Positions 6,800 through 11,374 of a DNA stretch of 13,163 nucleotides are shown piece by piece. This DNA is from CAILAD01 sp964397085 (GTDB lineage: Bacteria; Patescibacteriota; Saccharimonadia; CAILAD01; BJGX01). The stretch spans positions 1 to 13,163 of the forward strand of contig CAYNHH010000024.1 in assembly GCA_964397085.1 (NCBI GenBank), in the 5' to 3' direction. A program made the translations under genes and the position numbers. The notes beneath the pieces were generated by a model. That model had not been told where the DNA came from. It did not search any database and saw nothing but the letters and a program-made list of their open reading frames with translations. Within the stretch, counting starts at the first letter, position 1. Every line of letters starts with the position of its first letter.

Positions 6800-7201
6800 A
6801 TGCGTAAGTTTTTTGATTTTACCAAAGCAGCCTTCTGGATAGGCCTCATATTTTTGCTCTATATGTTTGCAATTCTCACCAATGAGACTGGTAAGAATTA
6901 TGCACTCCGTTCTAAGTCAGATCAGCTTGAGAGTCAAATAACTCAATTACAATCCCAAATAGAAGAGCTTGGCTATAAAGTTACTTACTACAAGACTGAT
7001 GCCTACCAAGAAAAACTCGCTCGCGAAAAGCTTGGTTTGCAAAAACCTGGCGAAACAGTAGTAATTGTCAAAAAAGACCCTTCTCTTGCTGCCAGCAATA
7101 CACCAATCAATACAGTAGAGGTAGAATTAAAAACTGACGAGCAAATTCAAAACAGCAAACCACACTGGCAACAATGGCGTGAATTCTTATTTGGCTCTTG
7201 A
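6800..7201 (+). CDS. Septum formation initiator family protein (FtsB/DivIC-like)
   Basis: A 133-aa bitopic division protein. A short cytoplasmic N-terminus is followed by one transmembrane helix (about 11-27), a heptad-like coiled coil (about 38-62, Leu/Ile at regular spacing with many Gln/Glu), and the diagnostic YQEKLAREKLGLQKPGET block at 69-86. FtsB/DivIC proteins join FtsL and FtsQ/DivIB in the divisome and help activate septal peptidoglycan synthesis. The tail ends in a Trp-rich WQQWREFLF motif seen in some Gram-positive-like homologues. No SD; start set by the -10 spacing. Context agrees: tilS and ftsH follow, as in Firmicutes where divIC heads that cluster. The stop codon TGA is embedded in the -35 box of the next promoter. 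Confidence 0.9.
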   Translation: MRKFFDFTKAAFWIGLIFLLYMFAILTNETGKNYALRSKSDQLESQITQLQSQIEELGYKVTYYKTDAYQEKLAREKLGLQKPGETVVIVKKDPSLAASNTPINTVEVELKTDEQIQNSKPHWQQWREFLFGS

Positions 7202-7226
7202 AAAGTATAGCTTTTTACGCTATAAT
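7198..7226 (+). promoter_or_regulatory. Strong promoter of initiator tRNA-fMet
   Basis: TTGAAA (7198-7203), a 17-base spacer and a perfect TATAAT (7221-7226). It is the best promoter match in the window. The -35 overlaps the stop codon of the upstream division gene. An inverted repeat TATAGC (7206-7211) / GCTATA (7219-7224) lies across spacer and -10 and may be an operator or chance. Expected start is near 7233, about 21 bases before the tRNA. Confidence 0.8.
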
Positions 7227-7253
7227 TTCCAGGTACCAATTGTCTTAAAATAT

Positions 7254-7328
7254 CGCGGGGTAGAGCAGTGGCAGCTCGTCAGGCTCATAACCTGGAGGTC
7301 GCAGGTTCGAATCCTGCCCCCGCTACCA
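7254..7328 (+). tRNA. Initiator tRNA-fMet (CAU)
   Basis: A complete 75-base cloverleaf with encoded CCA. The acceptor stem pairs from position 2, but position 1 is C opposite U72, an unpaired end as expected of a bacterial initiator (usually C1xA72), needed for formylation. The D stem GAGC/GCTC gives the purine-pyrimidine pair A11-U24 that distinguishes bacterial initiators from elongators. The anticodon loop is CTCATAA. The anticodon stem ends in A29-U41, G30-C40, G31-C39 rather than three G-C pairs. T arm GCAGG/CCTGC. It has its own promoter and terminator and so is a single-gene unit. Confidence 0.97.
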
Positions 7329-7336
7329 AGAAAAGT

Positions 7337-7360
7337 ACCCAACTAACGTTGGGTTTTTTT
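7337..7360. terminator. Terminator after tRNA-fMet, with an extended stem reaching into the tRNA end
   Basis: A 7-bp stem ACCCAAC (7337-7343) / GTTGGGT (7348-7354) with TAAC loop runs into seven T on the plus strand. Outside it, ACCAAGAAAA (7325-7334) is the exact complement of TTTTCTTGGT (7357-7366), so the tRNA ACCA end can pair with sequence past the T-run. On the minus strand only a short T-run follows, so termination in that direction would be weaker. Confidence 0.85.
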
Positions 7361-7366
7361 CTTGGT

Positions 7367-7553
7367 AATGATGCAAGAATCGGTTCTGCGACACCAAGTT
7401 TACTTGGTAAGTCGCAGGGGCGGTGAAGCGAGAAAGCGCACAGAAATATATTTCGAGCACTTTCGAAGCGAAGAAGGCGAAGCCGCTATCCTGCATACCT
7501 TCGAGCATTGTCTTACTGAGGTCGCTTCAGCGACCATCCTGCTCCCACATATC
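7367..7553. ncRNA. Structured intergenic stretch of unknown role; possible small RNA
   Basis: This stretch between two terminators is rich in secondary structure. A 13-bp hairpin joins CTGCGAC-ACCAAG (7386-7398) to CTTGGT-AA-GTCGCAG (7403-7417) with a TTTA loop. A second perfect 6-bp hairpin GGTCGC/GCGACC with TTCA loop lies at 7520-7535. GAAATATATTTC near 7442 is a self-complementary dodecamer, ATGCA near 7371 can pair with TGCAT near 7492, and GAAGCG/GCGAAG-type words recur between. I found no match to RNase P RNA, tmRNA, SRP or 6S landmarks and no clear promoter, so it could equally be a palindromic repeat or relic. Strand is undetermined. Confidence 0.3.
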
Positions 7554-7580
7554 AAAAAACCCAATCATCAAACTGGGCTT
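7554..7580 (-). terminator. Probable leftward terminator of the 53-aa gene
   Basis: On the minus strand the stem AAGCCCA / TGGGTTT (one G-T wobble) with a 10-base loop leads into a run of six T. It sits 22 bases beyond the stop of the leftward 53-aa gene. The stem is short, so strength is uncertain. Confidence 0.5.
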
Positions 7581-7601
7581 CTTATTTATCTAGGTTAAAA
7601 A

Positions 7602-7763
7602 CTATTTAATTACAGTATTTACTGTAGCAGCGCTGGCGTAAAGTACAAAGATCAATCCACCGATAGCAATACAGGCGATAGTAACGACAATTGTAGGGTC
7701 AATAAACTGCTTCTTTTTCTTGGCTAGTGGAGTTTTTGATTTTGATGATTTCTTGGCGGGCAT
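7602..7763 (-). CDS. Small single-pass membrane protein, 53 aa
   Basis: A short leftward gene. The N-terminal 18 residues are strongly basic (nine or more Lys, PAKKSSKSK then KKKK at 15-18), followed by one hydrophobic segment at about 25-45 (IVVTIACIAIGGLIFVLYAS) and a short polar tail; the positive-inside rule puts the Lys-rich end in the cytoplasm. Support: a good SD (AGAGG, 7773-7777) seven bases before the ATG, a TTGCAG-17-TAGTAT promoter upstream, and a probable terminator downstream. The composition (Lys-rich head plus one helix) fits a small membrane accessory peptide or a type I toxin-like peptide, but I cannot assign a function. No antitoxin-like antisense RNA was identified, although the structured stretch at 7367-7553 lies next to it. 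Confidence 0.75.
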   Translation of the reverse strand: MPAKKSSKSKTPLAKKKKQFIDPTIVVTIACIAIGGLIFVLYASAATVNTVIK

Positions 7764-7789
7764 AGCATAACCTCTTTAAATATATACCT

Positions 7790-7818
7790 ATACTAACTGG
7801 TTTGGGCTAAGTCTGCAA
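7790..7818 (-). promoter_or_regulatory. Promoter of the leftward 53-aa gene
   Basis: On the minus strand, TTGCAG (7813-7818), a 17-base spacer and TAGTAT (7790-7795). Transcription would start near 7783 and leave a leader of about 20 bases containing the SD. Confidence 0.6.
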
Positions 7819-7953
7819 GTGTCTTGATAAAAACTCTGATTTATGCAACAATAACAGCTTGAAAAGCGGTACTTTTCGCCTTTCTTTTTCATGTCATAGC
7901 ATTATCAAATTCTCAAACTCGAACCAAAAAGTTTGCAAATTATAAGATGACGC

Positions 7954-8030
7954 GGCTGAATAGCTCAGTTGGTTAGAGCGCAGGACTCATAAGCCTGAGG
8001 TCGAAGGTTCAATTCCTTCTTCAGCCACCA
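7954..8030 (+). tRNA. Elongator tRNA-Met (CAU)
   Basis: A complete 77-base cloverleaf with encoded CCA: acceptor GGCTGAA/TTCAGCC fully paired, D stem GCTC/GAGC (pyrimidine 11, purine 24, so not an initiator), anticodon loop CTCATAA, T stem GAAGG/CCTTC. Position 4-69 is U-A, which in E. coli marks tRNA-Met and is rejected by TilS, unlike the G68/G69 tRNA at 1-55. The anticodon stem has an A31xG39 mismatch next to the loop. A TATAAG box (7941-7946) seven bases upstream is a possible -10, with no clear -35. Confidence 0.93.
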
Positions 8031-8034
8031 GTAT

Positions 8035-8062
8035 AAAAACCAGTTCGAAAGAACTGGTTTTT
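8035..8062. terminator. Strong terminator after tRNA-Met
   Basis: A perfect 12-bp stem (AAAAACCAGTTC with GAACTGGTTTTT) closed by a GAAA tetraloop. Both ends carry five A or T, so it can act in both directions. It separates tRNA-Met from tilS. Confidence 0.9.
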
Positions 8063-8092
8063 ATTTACCTCAACTAATGAGTGCTTTTGAGC

Positions 8093-8098
8093 TATAAT
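8093..8098 (+). promoter_or_regulatory. -10 box of the tilS-ftsH unit
   Basis: A perfect TATAAT ends eight bases before the tilS ATG at 8107, just after the upstream terminator. No good -35 lies at 16-18 bases. The start of transcription would fall at or next to the start codon, giving a leaderless tilS message. Confidence 0.6.
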
Positions 8099-8106
8099 AG
8101 ATACTA

Positions 8107-9435
8107 ATGCTTACGCGGTTTCAAAACCATCTCAATACGTCCGATCTTTTGCCTCCACAATCCAAGTTAGTGGTGGCAGTTAGTGGTGGTGTCGACTCTG
8201 TAAGTCTTTTGCATCTACTTAGTCAACTCAAAGATTTTTACAATTGGCAGTTAGTGGTGGCTCACTTTGATCACAAAATGCGTGCCGATAGTCACAAAGA
8301 CTCTGAGCTAGTTGCTCAGCTGGCTGAAGATTATGGTTATCCATACTACTTACAAAAATACTCTGGTACCGACCATACTGAGGCAGCATTGCGAAAAGCA
8401 CGGTATGAGTTTTTGTCGAGTCTCATCACTGAGCTCAACTACAATTACTTGCTCACAGCCCACCATAACGACGACAGAATAGAAACCGCCATTTTTAATA
8501 CTATACGTGGTGCTGACAGAACAGGTATGACTGCCTTACGGGCCAGAAGAGGACATATCGTACGCCCGCTTCTGCCCTTTAGTAAAGCCGAAATTATTAC
8601 TTACGCAGAGCTTCAGCAACTACCCTATAGAGAAGATAGTACGAATGCAGACATTGGCTTTAGTCGAAATTTTGTACGTCACGGCTTGGTACCGCAAGGC
8701 AGCATGGTGTTTCGCAACTTTCATCATACGTTTACCAAAAGACTCAATGACTTGTCAGTACTCAATACTAAGATCGATTCTCAGATAGAAGAGCTAGCAT
8801 CAGATATCACCGTACAAAAGTCAGCTAGCACAATTGAGTTCGATCGAGTTTTGTTTAGAGGCTTGAGTAGAGAAGTAGCCATGAGTCTAGTAATGCACAT
8901 TGCTCGAGAGCTCATGCCAGGTATTGGTCTGAGTCGTCAAAATGTTACCAAAGCCGAAGAGTTCTTAAAGACAGCCAAAAGCGGTAGCACACAGCACCTC
9001 AAAGCTGGCTTGCATCTGGCGGTGGGTTATGATACCGTAAAGATCTCGTGTCAATCATATAAATCCCCCAATCCTGCCAGTAGATTGACACATGTTTTGA
9101 CAGTCAAAAAGCCATTTATTAATGATGAGTTTATCGTAGCACTTTTACCGCAAGGTACAGGTGCAGAAGAAGCAGTCGCATTCGTCGATCAAAAGCTCTA
9201 TGTGCGAGCCCGGCAACCAGGTGACAAAATATATCCAGTTGGTATGCATGGTAGCAAGAAGCTACAAGATATTTTTGTAGACAACAAGATTGCCAGAGCC
9301 AAGCGAGATACTTGGCCAGTAGTAGTAAATAGCCAAAACGAAGTAGTCTGGCTACCACATATCGCTATAGATAGAAGATTTGTTGCAGAATCTAATACTC
9401 CAAAAGTTATCAACCTAACATGTGAGGTCAAATAA
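8107..9435 (+). CDS. tilS: tRNA(Ile)-lysidine synthetase TilS
   Basis: A 442-aa ATP-dependent enzyme that attaches lysine to C34 of tRNA-Ile2 (CAU), changing both its decoding (AUG to AUA) and its charging (Met to Ile). The N-terminal PP-loop is SGGVDS at 26-31; the TilS-specific AHHNDDRIET stretch is at 118-127 with RGADRTGM after it and RPLL further on; FSRNFVRH lies near 190-200; the C-terminal substrate-binding domain includes YVRARQPGDKIYPVG near 365-380 and the IDRRFV end. Length matches E. coli TilS (432). No SD is visible. The stop lies six bases before the ftsH ATG, so the two form an operon. A likely substrate tRNA is at 1-55, and a look-alike it must avoid, tRNA-Met, is immediately upstream. 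Confidence 0.96.
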   Translation: MLTRFQNHLNTSDLLPPQSKLVVAVSGGVDSVSLLHLLSQLKDFYNWQLVVAHFDHKMRADSHKDSELVAQLAEDYGYPYYLQKYSGTDHTEAALRKARYEFLSSLITELNYNYLLTAHHNDDRIETAIFNTIRGADRTGMTALRARRGHIVRPLLPFSKAEIITYAELQQLPYREDSTNADIGFSRNFVRHGLVPQGSMVFRNFHHTFTKRLNDLSVLNTKIDSQIEELASDITVQKSASTIEFDRVLFRGLSREVAMSLVMHIARELMPGIGLSRQNVTKAEEFLKTAKSGSTQHLKAGLHLAVGYDTVKISCQSYKSPNPASRLTHVLTVKKPFINDEFIVALLPQGTGAEEAVAFVDQKLYVRARQPGDKIYPVGMHGSKKLQDIFVDNKIARAKRDTWPVVVNSQNEVVWLPHIAIDRRFVAESNTPKVINLTCEVK

Positions 9436-9440
9436 TACGT

Positions 9441-11291
9441 ATGATTAAAAAAATTCCGAAACAACTCATCTATATAGCTATTGCTCTAATAGTGCTAGCT
9501 AGCCTTTTGGTGTTTGCAAGCTACACTGAAAAGAAGCCTGCTCAAGTGTCGCTTAGCCAAGTAATAGAACAGACTAGTCAAGACAAGGTTGAAAAGATAG
9601 TCATAGATGGCGATCAACTCACCATTACTCTCAAAGATGGTACCAAGCAGACTAGCTTCAAAGAAGCCTCAGCCAATCTCAAAGACTACGGTCTTGATTA
9701 CAACAAAGTAAAAGTTGAAGTTAAGAATCCTGATAGCGGCCTCGACAAGTGGCTAAATATTATACTTTCAATTCTGCCAATTGTTCTTATAGTAGGCTTT
9801 TTGTACTTTATTATGCGTCAGGCGCAAGGCAGTAATAATCAAGCTATGAGCTTTGGTAAAAGCAAGGCTCGAGTATCTGGCCTAGAAAAAGAAAAAGTTC
9901 GTTTTGCAGATGTAGCAGGATCTATTGAAGCCAAGACTGAGCTCCAAGAAATTGTTGAATTCTTGAAATATCCAGGTAAATTTGAAGCGCTTGGCGCCAA
10001 AATACCAAAAGGCGTATTACTCTTTGGCTCACCAGGTACTGGTAAGACTCTATTAGCTCGAGCAGTTGCCGGTGAAGCAGATGTACCATTTTTCTCTATC
10101 TCTGGCTCAGAATTTGTAGAGATGTTTGTGGGCGTTGGTGCTAGCCGCGTGCGTGATTTATTCAACAAAGCCAAAAAGAATGCGCCATGTATAATTTTCA
10201 TTGATGAAGTAGATGCAGTGGGTCGTCAACGTGGTACTGGTCTCGGTGGCGGGCACGATGAACGTGAGCAGACTCTCAATCAAATTCTCGTAGAAATGGA
10301 CGGTTTTGAGCAGGGTACCAATGTAATTGTGATGGCTGCTACTAACCGCCCAGATGTACTCGACCCGGCATTGTTAAGACCAGGTAGATTTGACCGTAGA
10401 GTTACTCTTGATCTGCCTGACATGAAAGCCCGTGAAGAAATACTAGAAGTTCATACCAAGAAAAAACCACTCGAAAAAGATGTGGATCTAAGCGAAGTAG
10501 CCAAGAAGACTCCTGGAGTATCTGGCGCAGATCTGGCCAATATAGCCAACGAAGCCGCAATCTTTGCTGCTCGTAATAATCAAAAGAAGATTACTTTGGC
10601 TGATTTTCATGAAGCCGTAGAAAAGATTGCCTTAGGGCCTGAGCGCAAAAGTCATGTCTTAAGCGACAAAGAAAAAGAAATTACTGCCTACCACGAAGCT
10701 GGTCATGCACTGCTCTCACACTTACTCCCGCACTGCAATCCGGTACACAAAGTCTCAATTGTATCTCGAGGTATGGCTGGCGGAGTTACCTGGAGCTTGC
10801 CCGTAGAAGACAAGCACCTTCACTCTGTGGCTGACTTCAAAGATGATATCGCTATGTCACTTGGTGGCCGAACTGCTGAGGAGCTGGTATTTGGCGATAT
10901 TACTACCGGTGCCTCAAGTGATCTCAAGCATGCCAATGAGTTGGCCAGGCGAATGATTACCGACTACGGCATGAGCCCACAACTATCCAATCAAGTATTT
11001 GGTGATTCTGAAGGCTCAACTTTCTTGGGCAAAAGTATGGGTGAGAGCCGTAATTACTCTGAAGAAGTTGCTGCCAAAATCGATGATGAAGTTCAAAAGC
11101 TTATTCGTGAAGCTACTGTTACAGCCAATAAGGTAATTCGTAAGAATCGTACCAAGCTCAATCTTATTGCCAAGACCTTGCTAGAAAAAGAAACTATTGA
11201 AGGTAAAGACTTTGCCAAGCTTTTTGACAAGATAGACAAGTCTGCTGCCAAAAAAGATACTCAAACAGCCGTTGAGCCTGAAGAAGAGTAA
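9441..11291 (+). CDS. ftsH: ATP-dependent zinc metalloprotease FtsH
   Basis: A 616-aa membrane AAA+ protease that extracts and degrades misfolded membrane proteins and selected cytoplasmic regulators as a hexamer. In order: transmembrane helix 1 (about 8-26), an extracytoplasmic domain of about 75 residues, helix 2 (about 104-125), Walker A GSPGTGKT (196-203), the pore motif FVGVGASRVRD, Walker B IIFIDEVD (D255, E256), the second region of homology ATNRPDVLDPALLRPGRFDR, and the zinc site HEAGH (418-422) with third ligand D494. The C-terminus is short and acidic (EPEEE). The usual Walker A is GPPGTGKT; here the first Pro is Ser, a mild change. GAGG at 9424-9427 gives a somewhat distant SD overlapping the end of tilS. 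Coupled to tilS as in Firmicutes, but without hpt between. Confidence 0.97.
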   Translation: MIKKIPKQLIYIAIALIVLASLLVFASYTEKKPAQVSLSQVIEQTSQDKVEKIVIDGDQLTITLKDGTKQTSFKEASANLKDYGLDYNKVKVEVKNPDSGLDKWLNIILSILPIVLIVGFLYFIMRQAQGSNNQAMSFGKSKARVSGLEKEKVRFADVAGSIEAKTELQEIVEFLKYPGKFEALGAKIPKGVLLFGSPGTGKTLLARAVAGEADVPFFSISGSEFVEMFVGVGASRVRDLFNKAKKNAPCIIFIDEVDAVGRQRGTGLGGGHDEREQTLNQILVEMDGFEQGTNVIVMAATNRPDVLDPALLRPGRFDRRVTLDLPDMKAREEILEVHTKKKPLEKDVDLSEVAKKTPGVSGADLANIANEAAIFAARNNQKKITLADFHEAVEKIALGPERKSHVLSDKEKEITAYHEAGHALLSHLLPHCNPVHKVSIVSRGMAGGVTWSLPVEDKHLHSVADFKDDIAMSLGGRTAEELVFGDITTGASSDLKHANELARRMITDYGMSPQLSNQVFGDSEGSTFLGKSMGESRNYSEEVAAKIDDEVQKLIREATVTANKVIRKNRTKLNLIAKTLLEKETIEGKDFAKLFDKIDKSAAKKDTQTAVEPEEE

Positions 11292-11333
11292 AGCTTACAG
11301 TACTTTTATCTCTCCTATAAATACGCAAACCTA

Positions 11334-11342
11334 TGCTACAAT
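11334..11342 (+). promoter_or_regulatory. Extended -10 promoter of the surface-protein gene
   Basis: TGcTACAAT fits TGnTAnnnT. Unlike the other extended -10 boxes in the window it lies 32 bases from the start codon, leaving room for a leader with an SD (GAGGAG, 11365-11370). Confidence 0.55.
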
Positions 11343-11374
11343 ATAAGCATAACTACTATATGTAGAGGAGTTTT

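Noticed and set aside
949..7201. Alternative genetic code with TGA as Gly or Trp
   Set aside because: Frames end cleanly at TGA at 1471-1473 and 7199-7201 with family-appropriate C-termini, and no in-frame TGA occurs inside the conserved genes.
7323..7508. 61-residue minus-strand ORF over the same stretch
   Set aside because: It begins past the leftward terminator, has no SD, and ends inside the fMet tRNA terminator region.
7367..7553. RNase P RNA, tmRNA, SRP RNA or 6S RNA
   Set aside because: ACAGAAA near 7440 recalls a conserved RNase P segment, but the partner GAGGAAAGTC region is absent and the length is too short; no tRNA-like end, SRP loop or 6S bubble is visible.
7362..7598. 78-residue plus-strand ORF over the structured stretch
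   Set aside because: No SD or promoter, no recognisable features, and it runs through two perfect hairpins and a terminator stem.
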